Assembly (NCBI RefSeq): GCF_014199935.1
Contig: NZ_JACHOP010000019.1
Coordinates: 42,470-106,469, forward strand
Length of the DNA stretch: 64,000 bases
Direction: 5' to 3'
Source of the DNA: Methylorubrum rhodinum
GTDB taxonomy: Bacteria; Pseudomonadota; Alphaproteobacteria; Rhizobiales; Beijerinckiaceae
Positions 39,809 to 48,109 of the stretch are shown here, piece after piece (position 1 is the stretch's first letter; each line of letters starts with the position of its first letter). The translations under genes were made by a program, and so were the position numbers. The notes under the pieces were generated by a model that saw only the letters and a list, made by a program, of their open reading frames with translations, was not told the origin of the DNA and made no database searches.

Positions 39809-42751
39809 ATGCTGATCAAGCGTAGAAGCGGCGAGGCGTCTCGCTCCAAGCATCAGGCGGTGGCCGCGGGCCTTGCCGCGGGCGTGCTCGACCGGCGCGC
39901 CTTCCTGCGCCGCTCCGGCCTCACGGCGGGCGCGCTGGCGGCCGCCGGCACGATCCAGCTCGGCGCCGTGCGCAAGGCGCAGGCCGCCGGCTCCTCGGCG
40001 GTCGGACCGGACACGGTCGTGAAGAAGAACATCTGCACCCACTGCTCGGTGGGCTGCACGGTGACGGCCGAGGTCGTCAACGGCGTCTGGGTCGGCCAGG
40101 AGCCGTCCTATGCCAGCCCGATTAACCGCGGCACGCACTGCGCCAAGGGCGCGGCCATCCGCGAGCTGGTCTCGTCGGACCGGCGCCTCAAGTACCCGAT
40201 GAAGCTCGAGGGCGGTCAGTGGAAGCGCATCTCGTGGGATCAGGCCTACGAAGAGATCGGCGACAAGCTGCTGGCCATCCGTGAGAAGAACGGCGCGGAT
40301 TCGGTCTACTGGCTGGGTTCGGCCAAGTTCACCAACGAGGCCTCCTACCTGATGCGCAAGTTCGCCGCCCTGTGGGGCACGAACTCGATCGACCATCAGG
40401 CGCGCATCTGCCACTCGACGACCGTTGCGGGCGTGGCCAACACCTGGGGCTACGGCGCCCAGACCAACAGCTACAACGACATCCGCAACGCCAAGACGAT
40501 GATCGTGCTCGGCGGCAATCCGGCCGAGGCGCACCCGGTCTCGCTCCAGCACGTGCTGTCGGGCAAGGAGATCAACCGCGCGAACATGATCGTCATCGAT
40601 CCGCGCTTCACCCGCACCGCCGCGCACGCCACCGAATACGTCCGCATCCGCTCGGGCACCGACATCCCGGTCGTCTACGGCATCCTGTGGCACATTTTCC
40701 AGAATGGCTGGGAGGACAAGGAGTTCATCGCCCAGCGCGTCTACGCGATGGACGACGTGCGCAAGGAAGTCGCCAAGTGGACGCCCGACGAGGTCGAGCG
40801 CGTCTCCGGCGTGCCCGGCGAGCAGCTGAAGCGCGTCGCGGAAAAGTTCGCCAAGGAGAAGCCCGCCACCCTGATCTGGTGCATGGGCGCGACGCAGCAC
40901 ACCGTCGGCACCGCCAACGTGCGCGCGCTGTGCATCCTGTGTCTGGCCACCGGCAACGTCGGCAAGCCGGGCACCGGCGCCAACATCTTCCGCGGCCACA
41001 CCAACGTGCAGGGCGCGACCGATCTCGGCCTCGATGTGACGACGCTGCCGCTCTATTACGGCCTCGTCGAGGGCGGCTGGCGGCACTGGGCCCGCGTCTG
41101 GGACGTGCCCTACGAGTGGCTGCAATCGCGCTTCGACGAAGTCCCGGCGACCGCCGGCCGCAAGGCCCGCACCCGCAAGGAGAACATGGAGGCGCCGGGC
41201 ATCACCTCGACCCGCTGGTTCGATGCCGTGAACCTGCCCCCGGAGCAGATCGATCAGCGCAGCCCGATCAAGGCCTTCATGGTGTTCGGCCACGGCGGCA
41301 ACACCGTCACCCGCATGCCCGAGGCGATCGAGGGCATGAACAAGCTCGAACTCCTCGTCGTCGCTGATCCGCACCCGACCACCTTCGCGGCGCTCGATGC
41401 CCGGCAGGACAACACCTACCTCCTGCCGATCTGCACCTCGCTGGAGATGGACGGCTCGCGCACGGCCTCGAACCGCTCGATCCAGTGGGGCGAGCAGATC
41501 GTCCAGCCGGCCTTCGAGTCGAGGAACGACTACGAGGTGCTCTACAAGCTGGCGACCAAGCTCGGCTTCGCCGACAAGCTGTGCAAGAACATCAAGGTCG
41601 AGAACGGCATTCCGGTCGCCGAGGACATCCTGCGCGAGATCAACCGCGGCGGCTGGTCGACGGGCTATTGCGGCCAGTCGCCGGAGCGGCTGAAGGCGCA
41701 TATGCGCAACCAGCACAAGTTCGACCTCATCACGCTGCGCGCGCCGAAGGACGATCCGGAGGTCGGCGGCGACTATTACGGCCTGCCCTGGCCGTGCTGG
41801 GGCAAGCCGGAGCTGAAGCATCCGGGCTCGGCGATCCTCTACAACACCAACATGCATGTGAAGGAGGGCGGCGGCACCTTCCGCGCTCGCTTCGGCACCG
41901 AGCGCAACGGCCAGACGCTGCTGGCCGAGGATTCCTTCTCGAAGGGCTCCGACCTGACCGACGGCTACCCCGAATTCACCTTCGGGGTGTTCAAGAAGCT
42001 CGGCTGGGACAAGGACCTGACGGAGGAGGAGCGCGCCACGATCCTCAAGATCGGCGGCGAGAAGCCCGACACCGTGAGCTGGGCCACCGACCTCTCCGGC
42101 GGCATCCAGCGGGTGTGCATGGAGCACGGCGTCTCGCCCTTCGGCAACGGCAAGGCCCGGGCCAACGCCTGGAACCTGCCCGACCCGGTGCCGGTCCACC
42201 GCGAGCCGATCTACTCGCCGCGCCCCGACCTCGTGGCGAAATACCCGACCCGCCCCGACGAGCGGCAGCTGCGCGTGCCCAACATCGGCCTCACGGTGCA
42301 GAAGGCGGTGGTGGACCGGGGCATCGCCAAGGACTTCCCGATCATCCTCACCTCCGGCCGTCTGGTCGAGTACGAGGGCGGCGGCGAGGAGACCCGGTCG
42401 AACCCGTGGCTTGCCGAGCTGCAGCAGGACATGTTCGTCGAGATCAACACCGGCGACGCGGCCGATCGCGGCATCAAGGACGGGCAGTTCGTCTGGGTCT
42501 ACGGCCCTGAGAACAAGTCCAAGACCAAGGTGAAGGCGCTGGTGACCGACCGCGTCGGCAAGGGCGTGGCCTTCATGCCGTTCCACTTCTCCGGGTGGTA
42601 CCAGGGCAAGGACATGCGCGACTACTACCCGAAGGGCACCGACCCGGTGGTGCTCGGCGAGAGCGTGAACACCGTGACGACCTACGGCTTCGATCCTGTG
42701 ACGGGCATGCAGGAAACGAAGTGCACCCTGTGCCAGATCGCAGCGGCCTGA
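39809..42751 (+). CDS. fdh3A: Formate dehydrogenase 3, catalytic molybdopterin subunit
   Basis: The 980-residue catalytic subunit oxidises formate to CO2 using bis-MGD and one 4Fe-4S cluster. A Tat signal (DRRAFLRRSGLTAGALAAAG, ~28-47) sends it to the periplasm. Cluster ligands are C76, C79, C83 and C111. The active-site metal ligand is C201 in ARICHSTTVAG, a cysteine instead of selenocysteine (no in-frame TGA). Typical MGD-binding stretches follow (VLGGNPAEAHPVSLQHV, FRGHTNVQGATDLGLD, and ILTSGRLVEYEGGGEE near the C-terminus). Whether Mo or W is bound is not visible; the adjacent tungstate-type transporter makes W possible. Confidence 0.95.
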   Translation: MLIKRRSGEASRSKHQAVAAGLAAGVLDRRAFLRRSGLTAGALAAAGTIQLGAVRKAQAAGSSAVGPDTVVKKNICTHCSVGCTVTAEVVNGVWVGQEPSYASPINRGTHCAKGAAIRELVSSDRRLKYPMKLEGGQWKRISWDQAYEEIGDKLLAIREKNGADSVYWLGSAKFTNEASYLMRKFAALWGTNSIDHQARICHSTTVAGVANTWGYGAQTNSYNDIRNAKTMIVLGGNPAEAHPVSLQHVLSGKEINRANMIVIDPRFTRTAAHATEYVRIRSGTDIPVVYGILWHIFQNGWEDKEFIAQRVYAMDDVRKEVAKWTPDEVERVSGVPGEQLKRVAEKFAKEKPATLIWCMGATQHTVGTANVRALCILCLATGNVGKPGTGANIFRGHTNVQGATDLGLDVTTLPLYYGLVEGGWRHWARVWDVPYEWLQSRFDEVPATAGRKARTRKENMEAPGITSTRWFDAVNLPPEQIDQRSPIKAFMVFGHGGNTVTRMPEAIEGMNKLELLVVADPHPTTFAALDARQDNTYLLPICTSLEMDGSRTASNRSIQWGEQIVQPAFESRNDYEVLYKLATKLGFADKLCKNIKVENGIPVAEDILREINRGGWSTGYCGQSPERLKAHMRNQHKFDLITLRAPKDDPEVGGDYYGLPWPCWGKPELKHPGSAILYNTNMHVKEGGGTFRARFGTERNGQTLLAEDSFSKGSDLTDGYPEFTFGVFKKLGWDKDLTEEERATILKIGGEKPDTVSWATDLSGGIQRVCMEHGVSPFGNGKARANAWNLPDPVPVHREPIYSPRPDLVAKYPTRPDERQLRVPNIGLTVQKAVVDRGIAKDFPIILTSGRLVEYEGGGEETRSNPWLAELQQDMFVEINTGDAADRGIKDGQFVWVYGPENKSKTKVKALVTDRVGKGVAFMPFHFSGWYQGKDMRDYYPKGTDPVVLGESVNTVTTYGFDPVTGMQETKCTLCQIAAA

Positions 42752-42769
42752 CGAGGAGCGACCCGAACC

Positions 42770-43366
42770 ATGGCCCGGATGAAGTTCCTCTGCGACGCGG
42801 ATCGCTGCATCGAGTGCAACGCCTGCGTCACCGCCTGTAAGAACGAGCACGAGGTGCCGTGGGGCATCAACCGTCGCCGCGTCGTGACGCTGAACGACGG
42901 CAAGCCCGGCGAGCGCTCGGTCTCGATGGCCTGCATGCACTGCACCGACGCGCCCTGCGCGTCGGTCTGCCCGGTGAACTGCTTCTACACCACCGCCGAC
43001 GCGGTCGTCCTGCATTCGAAGGACATTTGCATCGGCTGCGGCTACTGCTTCTACGCCTGCCCGTTCGGCGCGCCGCAATATCCCCGTGTCGGCAACTTCG
43101 GCTCGCGCGGCAAGATGGACAAGTGCACCTACTGCTCCGGCGGCCCCGAGCCCGACTTCTCGACCGCCGAGTACGAGAAGTACGGCTCGAACCGCCTCGC
43201 GGAGGGCAAGCTGCCGCTCTGCGCCGAGATGTGTTCGACCAAGGCGTTGCTCGCGGGCGACGGCGAGATGATCGCCGAGATCTACAAGCAGCGGGTGATC
43301 AAGCGCGGCTACGGCTCCGGCGCCTGGGGCTGGAAGACGGCCTACCGCGAGACCGTCGCGATCTGA
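42770..43366 (+). CDS. fdh3B: Formate dehydrogenase 3, iron-sulfur subunit
   Basis: The 198-residue beta subunit carries electrons from the catalytic subunit to the cytochrome b. Sixteen cysteines define four 4Fe-4S clusters: C13/16/19/23, C55/58/63/67, C87/90/93/97 and C119/122/151/155. It lacks the C-terminal membrane anchor helix seen in FdnH. It has no signal peptide of its own, so it is presumably exported with the Tat-bearing alpha subunit. It follows fdh3A by 18 bases. Confidence 0.95.
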   Translation: MARMKFLCDADRCIECNACVTACKNEHEVPWGINRRRVVTLNDGKPGERSVSMACMHCTDAPCASVCPVNCFYTTADAVVLHSKDICIGCGYCFYACPFGAPQYPRVGNFGSRGKMDKCTYCSGGPEPDFSTAEYEKYGSNRLAEGKLPLCAEMCSTKALLAGDGEMIAEIYKQRVIKRGYGSGAWGWKTAYRETVAI

Positions 43367-43371
43367 ACGCT

Positions 43372-43399
43372 CGGTTCGAGGGCGCAAGTCCTCGAACCG
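43372..43399 (+). other. Hairpin between fdh3B and fdh3C
   Basis: A perfect 10-bp stem (CGGTTCGAGG at 43372-43381 with CCTCGAACCG at 43390-43399) closes an 8-base loop five bases after the fdh3B stop. Only TATTCCC follows, so it is a weak terminator at best and may protect or process the fdh3AB transcript. A 16-base family A fragment (CCTCATCCTGAGGTGC) lies at 43415-43430, before fdh3C. Confidence 0.6.
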
Positions 43400-43471
43400 T
43401 ATTCCCACCCTCGACCTCATCCTGAGGTGCCGGTCGGCGGCGCCTCGACACGGATTTGGAAAGGAACGCCG

Positions 43472-44509
43472 ATGCGGCGGGCAGTGACCTTCCTCAAGAC
43501 CCTCCTTCTGGCCGCGATGCTCGTCGCCGGCCCGGCGGCGCTCGCGCCTGCGCTGGCGCAGAACCCGATCCAGGCCGATGGCGTGAACCCGATGGGCGCG
43601 CGGCCGACGGCGGATTCGGTCAACGAGGAGTTCCTGTTCAAGCAGAAGGACACGATCACCGGCCGGGTCTCGATCCCCGACGGCAAGTCGGCCTACCTGA
43701 TCCAGCCGCAGGGCCGCGAGTACCAGAGTTTTCGCGAGGGCTGGCTGCCGTGGATCGGCGCGCTCGCCATCCTCGGCATGATCGCCGCGCTCGGGGCATT
43801 CTTCATGTTCCGCGGCCGGATCAAGATGGAGCACAGCCAGGAATCCGGTAAGAAGATCCTGCGCTTCAACGCTTTCGAGCGCTTCACCCACTGGATGACG
43901 GCGACCTGCTTCATCATCCTGTCGCTCTCGGGCTTGAACTACATCTTCGGCAAGCGTCTGCTGATGCCGCTGATCGGACCCGATGCCTTCGGCACACTGG
44001 CGCAATGGGCGAAGTACAGCCACATCTACCTCGCGTGGCCGTTCATGCTCGGTGTCGCCTTCATGTTCGTCCTCTGGATCAAGGACAACATCCCGAACAA
44101 GATCGACATCGCGTGGCTCAAGGCCGGCGGCGGCCTGATCGGCAAGGGCCACCCGCATGCGGCCCGCTTCAATGCCGGCCAGAAGGGCGTGTTCTGGATG
44201 GTCGCGGGCTTCGGCGCCGCCATGAGCGTCACCGGCCTGATGATGATCTTCCCCTTCGCGCTCACCGACATCAACGGCATGCAGCTGATGCAGGTGGTCC
44301 ACTCGGTGATCGGCATCGCCTTCATCGCCGGCATCCTGGCCCACATCTATATCGGCTCGCTCGGCATGGAGGGCGCCTACGACGCCATGGGCAGCGGCAA
44401 GGTCGATCTCGCCTGGGCGCGCGCGCACCACGACCTCTGGGTCGAGCAGGAGCAGGCCCGCACCGCCAGCGGCCCGCAGCTGAAGGGACATCCGGCTCCG
44501 GCCGAGTGA
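43472..44509 (+). CDS. fdh3C: Formate dehydrogenase 3, cytochrome b subunit
   Basis: The 345-residue gamma subunit anchors the complex and passes electrons to the quinone pool. A signal peptide (1-30, ending ALAQ) is followed by a ~80-residue periplasmic segment, a membrane helix at ~100-123, and four more helices of the FdnI/cytochrome b561 type. Candidate haem ligands are the histidines in FTHWMTA, YSHIYLAWP, VVHSVIG and LAHIYIGS. The ATG at 43472 has AAAGGAA upstream. The N-terminal extension before the first conserved helix, common in rhizobial Fdh gamma subunits, is absent from E. coli FdnI. Confidence 0.93.
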   Translation: MRRAVTFLKTLLLAAMLVAGPAALAPALAQNPIQADGVNPMGARPTADSVNEEFLFKQKDTITGRVSIPDGKSAYLIQPQGREYQSFREGWLPWIGALAILGMIAALGAFFMFRGRIKMEHSQESGKKILRFNAFERFTHWMTATCFIILSLSGLNYIFGKRLLMPLIGPDAFGTLAQWAKYSHIYLAWPFMLGVAFMFVLWIKDNIPNKIDIAWLKAGGGLIGKGHPHAARFNAGQKGVFWMVAGFGAAMSVTGLMMIFPFALTDINGMQLMQVVHSVIGIAFIAGILAHIYIGSLGMEGAYDAMGSGKVDLAWARAHHDLWVEQEQARTASGPQLKGHPAPAE

Positions 44510-44589
44510 CCGAGGGACGGCGAAAACCCGCCGTCCCGGCCCGCCTTTCGAACCGGAGCCACCCGGCTCCCTCGGGAAGAACCGCCTCC

Positions 44590-44829
44590 ATGAAAGCCTT
44601 CGCCGCCGCCGTGATCGCCGCCGTCACCCTCGGGGTGCTGGCGATGTTCGCGCTCACCAGCAGCCAGAAACTCGCCTACCAGGCCTTCGCGACCTCCGGC
44701 GCCAGGGTGTCGGAGCCCGGCACCAACCTCGTCGGCCCGCGCTGGAACGGCGCGCCGCGCCCCGACGAGTTCGAGTCGGAGCCGCACGGCAAGGCCGAGG
44801 GCGAGGGTTCGCATCCCAAGCGCTCGTGA
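44590..44829 (+). CDS. Small membrane-anchored or exported protein after fdh3C
   Basis: A 79-residue product with an N-terminal hydrophobic segment (MKAFAAAVIAAVTLGVLAMF) and a hydrophilic tail (KLAYQAFATSGARVSEPGTN, then LVGPRWNG) of ~55 residues. The ATG has GGGAAG upstream. No family is recognised. Position 80 bases after fdh3C suggests it could be an accessory membrane peptide of the complex, but there is no direct evidence. Confidence 0.65.
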   Translation: MKAFAAAVIAAVTLGVLAMFALTSSQKLAYQAFATSGARVSEPGTNLVGPRWNGAPRPDEFESEPHGKAEGEGSHPKRS

Positions 44830-44868
44830 GTTTTTTTCGGTATTCGATCCGCGTCAGGAGAGCGCCCG

Positions 44869-45531
44869 ATGACCTCGTCCTCCCTCGCCCGTCTTCTGGC
44901 GGCCGGCCTCGGCGCCTTCGCGCTCTCCGTCGGCCTCGCCGCGGCGCAGGATGCGGCGCCCGCTCCCGCAGCGCCCGAGCCCGGCAAGCCGGCCAACCTT
45001 TGCCAAGACCTGCTCGCCTTCGTGAAGCAGCCCGAGCCCGCCAAGCAGGCCGCGACCACACCGCCGCAGCAGGCCACCGCCGTCTCGAACCCCTCGGGCA
45101 AGACCGAGGGCGGCAAGCCCTCCGGCACCAGCGAGACGCAGAAGACCTCCGGTCTCAGCGGCACGGTCTCCGAGAACGGCTCGAAGCCGGAGGCCAAGGC
45201 CGCAGAGGCGAAGCCTGCCGAAGCCAAGCCGGCCGAGGTGAAGCCTGTGGACCCCAAGACCGCCGCGACCACGCCCAACGCGGCGACGAACCCAGCGACC
45301 GATCCCCGCGCCCGCGCCAACGCCGACGCCAAGGTTCCCCCCGGCCCCGGCACGCCCGCCCCCGGCCCGAAGCCGGACGCGTCCACCATCGAGAAGATCG
45401 AGACGGCCGCCGCCGCCAACGATCTGGCCACCTGCCGCGCCGTAGCGCGCTCGATGCGGGTCGCCGGCGTCGTCATCCCGCCGCCGTTGCTGGCGCTGTC
45501 GGCGCTCGATCTGAAGTATTTCCAGCAGTAG
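44869..45531 (+). CDS. Exported Pro/Ala/Lys-rich protein of unknown function
   Basis: A 220-residue protein with a signal peptide (1-26, ending LAAAQ). A long low-complexity region (~28-155) follows, with repeated EAKPAE-type units and many Pro, Ala, Lys and Thr. A short ordered C-terminal region follows (STIEKIETAAAANDLATCRA, then SMRVAGVVIPPPLLALSALD). One cysteine in NLCQDLL and one in ATCRA could pair. It may be a periplasmic spanning protein. Its link to the formate dehydrogenase is only positional. Confidence 0.7.
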   Translation: MTSSSLARLLAAGLGAFALSVGLAAAQDAAPAPAAPEPGKPANLCQDLLAFVKQPEPAKQAATTPPQQATAVSNPSGKTEGGKPSGTSETQKTSGLSGTVSENGSKPEAKAAEAKPAEAKPAEVKPVDPKTAATTPNAATNPATDPRARANADAKVPPGPGTPAPGPKPDASTIEKIETAAAANDLATCRAVARSMRVAGVVIPPPLLALSALDLKYFQQ

Positions 45532-45558
45532 CGCTGAGGGCTGGCATGAGGAAGCATT

Positions 45559-45667
45559 TCCCTCCCCCTTGTGGGGAGGTAGGAGGGTGGGGTGGTGCCG
45601 GATGAGACTCGGCGGTTCCTCCTGAACCACCCCCACCCCGAACCCCTCCCCACAAGGGGGAGGGGAC
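45559..45667. repeat. Palindromic repeat family B, copy 3
   Basis: Left arm CCTCCCCCTTGTGGGGAGG and GGGTGGGGTGGTG, then GATGAG; right arm CCACCCCCACCCCG and CCTCCCCACAAGGGGGAGGG. It fills the gap between the exported protein gene and the convergent SDR gene. Confidence 0.87.
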
Positions 45668-45689
45668 AATCGCCCAATGCAGCCTATGA

Positions 45690-46682
45690 TTACGATCGCC
45701 GTCGCCCGCCCAGCGCCAGCGCCGCGACGGTCGCTGCCACGCCGATGCCGATGGCCGACGAGGCCAGCGGGTGGAGGCTCGCCCGCGTGTAGACGCTGGT
45801 GCGCTGGACGTAGCCCGGCTGGTCGCCGCGCTCGCGGCCGGCGGCGCGCGGCGCATGCAGCGCCCCTTCCGGCGCCCGCGGCGGACCTTTGCGCTTCTGC
45901 ATCGCGATGATCGCAGGGGCCAACTGGTCGAAGGCGCCCGGTGCGAACTCCTTGCCGGCGGCGAACAGCTTGCCGCCCCCGCCGACGACGATGTCGCGCA
46001 CCGCATGCTCTGCGGCGTGCAGGATCGCGGCGGCGACCTCCTCCGGCGGGTAGACCGGGGGCGGCAGCATGGGCTCGCGGTCCATGTAGTTGCGGGCACG
46101 CGCCGGCAGCGGCGTATCGATCGAGGCGGGCTTGACCAGCGTCACCGAGACCGGCGCGCCCTCCGCGATCAGCTCCATCCGCAGGGTATCCGTAAAACCC
46201 TTCACCGCGTGCTTCGAGGCGGCGTAGAGCCCCTGGAACGGGAAGGCGAGGTCGGAGGCGATGCTGCCGACATTGATCAGCGCGCCGCCCCGCGCCCGAA
46301 GATGCTCGGCGGCCACCAGCGAACCGTTGACCGTGCCCCAGAAATTGGTGCGGATCAGCCGCTCGTGGTCCTCTTGCGTGATCTCCCGCAACGGCCCGTA
46401 GACCGTCAGCCCGGCGACGTTCACCCAGGTGTCGATGCCCCCGAACGTCGCCACCGCCCGCTCGGCCAAAGTCTCGATGTCCCGCCGCTCGCCGACATCG
46501 GCAACGACGGCGAGCGCGCGCGGCCCGATCTCGCGGGCGATGTCTTCCAGCACCTCCCCGCTGCGGGCGGCGAGCACGACGCGGGCGCCGCGGCGCGCCG
46601 CCCGGCGGGCGGTGGCGAGGCCGATGCCGCTGGAGGCCCCCGTGACGACGACGACCTGATCGCGAAGCGGCTTCAATCTCAC
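45690..46682 (-). CDS. SDR-family oxidoreductase with C-terminal membrane tail
   Basis: The 330-residue product is a classical short-chain dehydrogenase (residues ~8-240). It has the cofactor motif TGASSGIG (~15-22), NVAG, NVGSIAS with the catalytic serine, and YAASK with the catalytic Tyr/Lys. The C-terminal ~90 residues add a KRKGPPRAPEGA linker and a hydrophobic segment (SSAIGIGVAATVAALAL) near the end, suggesting membrane attachment. The GTG at 46682 has GAGGA nine bases upstream. The substrate is unknown. Confidence 0.88.
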   Translation of the reverse strand: MRLKPLRDQVVVVTGASSGIGLATARRAARRGARVVLAARSGEVLEDIAREIGPRALAVVADVGERRDIETLAERAVATFGGIDTWVNVAGLTVYGPLREITQEDHERLIRTNFWGTVNGSLVAAEHLRARGGALINVGSIASDLAFPFQGLYAASKHAVKGFTDTLRMELIAEGAPVSVTLVKPASIDTPLPARARNYMDREPMLPPPVYPPEEVAAAILHAAEHAVRDIVVGGGGKLFAAGKEFAPGAFDQLAPAIIAMQKRKGPPRAPEGALHAPRAAGRERGDQPGYVQRTSVYTRASLHPLASSAIGIGVAATVAALALGGRRRS

Positions 46683-46926
46683 GGGCAAGGATCCTCGCGC
46701 GGCAGGGGCAAAGTTCGTCGGGTTGTCCGTCGGATTCTTGCCGGTGAACCGCCCTTTCGGCGCCCCTGTTCCGGGCGATGCCGCGGCGCAACGCCCTCCG
46801 GCGCAGGCATCTCCCGTGAACTCTCGCTTCTCCGTCCGACCCTGGCGGATCGGCAGGGACCGGGCGCCTGCGCGCGCCGATCGCCGGCCCAACCGACACA
46901 GACCCCTCAGCAAAAGCTTGAAAGGC

Positions 46927-47067
46927 ATGACCGCCGCGGATCTCGGCTCCGTCCTGCCGAACGCCGTCCTGCCTCATCTCGACATCGTTGGCGCGCTCGG
47001 GCTCTGTCTCGGCTTCGCCTCCGGCATCATGCCGCGGCGAGACCTGATGCTTCCCTCGGCAGCCTAA
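46927..47067 (+). CDS. Possible small hydrophobic protein or gene remnant
   Basis: A 46-codon frame begins with ATG at 46927 (GAAAGG just upstream) and has a hydrophobic core (IVGALGLCLGFASGIM) followed by PRRDLML. It looks like the first transmembrane helix of a membrane protein cut short. It overlaps the end of the convergent DUF4336 gene by four bases. I cannot tell a real small gene from a remnant or a chance frame. Confidence 0.3.
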   Translation: MTAADLGSVLPNAVLPHLDIVGALGLCLGFASGIMPRRDLMLPSAA

Positions 47068-47918
47068 CGGATCAGCCAGCGCAGGGAGCGCCGCAGGGCG
47101 GGCGTCGCCTCGCGCTCGAACCACGCGCCGTGGGCGAACAGCACCCGCTGCGGCGCCAAAGCCACCAGGGCGGCCGCCGCCCGCGAGGCGGCGCGGCCGC
47201 CGAGGCGCACGGCGAGCCGGAGGTAGAGCGGCGCACGCCCGTCGGGGGCCGTGGCGCCCGCAAGGCGCAGCGGCAGTCGCAGGTGCACCGGCAGCTTCTC
47301 CGGCTCCAAGTTCAGCACGAGGTCGGTGAGGATCAGGGTGCGGGACGCGGTGTGGAAGAAGGCGACCTCGCGAAAACCCAGGCCGCCGGGCACCAGGGTC
47401 TGGCGGAGGTCGCCCGCCCACGTCCCCGGGCTCTGCTCGCCGAGGTCGCGGTCGAGCCGCAACTCGCCCGCCTCGATCCTGCGGCGCACCTGTCCGCGGT
47501 GGCGCAGGTTCGGCGCGGCCCAGGTGACGGCATCCGGGAAGCGCCGCTGCCATGCGCCGAGGAACATCCAGTGGGCAATGTTGGGCGCGACGAGGTGGCG
47601 GATCGGCCCGATCGCCTCGATCGCGCGGGCCAGCGCCTCGTCGAAGCGCGTCGGCGAGTGCAGCCACACCGCGCCGTCGGAGAGCCGCACGACGGTCATC
47701 CGCACCGGCAGCGGCAACGGGCCGGAGAGCGGGCCGCTGTCGACGATCCAGAGATCGGGGACGACCGGCTTCAGGATGTCGAGGGGCGGATAGGTGGTGT
47801 CGGTCAAGGGCGCGCCGTCGTGGTGACTCTGTCGTTCCGGATGGACGCTCGCGGCGACGGCGTCCACAACATCGGATCGATTGCGATCATCGGCAGCCGG
47901 TTCGGCGGGCTTGCCCAT
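47064..47918 (-). CDS. DUF4336 family protein (metallo-beta-lactamase-like)
   Basis: The 284-residue product matches DUF4336: YPPLDILKPVVPDLWIVDSG, LPVRMTVVRLSDGAVWLHSP, LVAPNIAHWMFLGAWQRRFP, and ILTDLVLNLEP. The family has a beta-lactamase-like fold, and its function is unknown. The ATG at 47918 is preceded by AAGGAGGGAG, an excellent ribosome site supplied by a half copy of repeat family A. The conserved domain begins only ~40 residues later, near an in-frame TTG at 47807 without a ribosome site. The first ~37 residues may therefore be a recent extension. Confidence 0.75.
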   Translation of the reverse strand: MGKPAEPAADDRNRSDVVDAVAASVHPERQSHHDGAPLTDTTYPPLDILKPVVPDLWIVDSGPLSGPLPLPVRMTVVRLSDGAVWLHSPTRFDEALARAIEAIGPIRHLVAPNIAHWMFLGAWQRRFPDAVTWAAPNLRHRGQVRRRIEAGELRLDRDLGEQSPGTWAGDLRQTLVPGGLGFREVAFFHTASRTLILTDLVLNLEPEKLPVHLRLPLRLAGATAPDGRAPLYLRLAVRLGGRAASRAAAALVALAPQRVLFAHGAWFEREATPALRRSLRWLIR

Positions 47919-47921
47919 CCA

Positions 47922-47970
47922 ACTCCCTCCTTCGAGGCTCAGCCTCCGGCCGAGCAGCTCAGGATGAGGG
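47922..47970. repeat. Palindromic repeat family A, half copy
   Basis: Only the right arm is present: CTCCCTCCTTCGAGGCTCAG, then a diverged middle and GCTCAGGATGAGGG. Read on the minus strand, its CGAAGGAGGGAG forms the ribosome-binding site of the DUF4336 gene. Confidence 0.7.
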
Positions 47971-48109
47971 TTGGAGAAGGCGCAGCGTCGCGACAGGGTA
48001 CTGCCGAAGAGACTGGTCGCGCAGGCTTCGAATGAGGGGCCGCGACATCGCCGGAAAACGCGGAGCGCAGGATCGCTCCGGCTCCGCCTCGCGATGACGG
48101 AGCGCCATC

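Noticed and set aside
39809..42751. Selenocysteine in the formate dehydrogenase catalytic subunit
   Set aside because: The active-site codon at residue 201 is for cysteine, and there is no in-frame TGA, so no SECIS element is needed.
39725..44491. A 1588-codon open frame on the minus strand opposite fdh3ABC
   Set aside because: It is antisense to three genes with clear iron-sulfur, molybdopterin and haem motifs. Its translation is rich in Arg, His, Val and Asp without domain structure, a usual by-product of G/C-biased third positions.
46723..46926. N-terminal extension of the small frame ending at 47067
   Set aside because: The stretch before 46927 is Arg/Pro-rich and overlaps the probable promoter region of the SDR gene. 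Only the part after 46927 has a plausible start and hydrophobic core.
777..47970. Family A repeats considered as a CRISPR array
   Set aside because: Copies are 10-20 kb apart, are palindromes over 110 bp long, and have no regular spacers or cas genes nearby.
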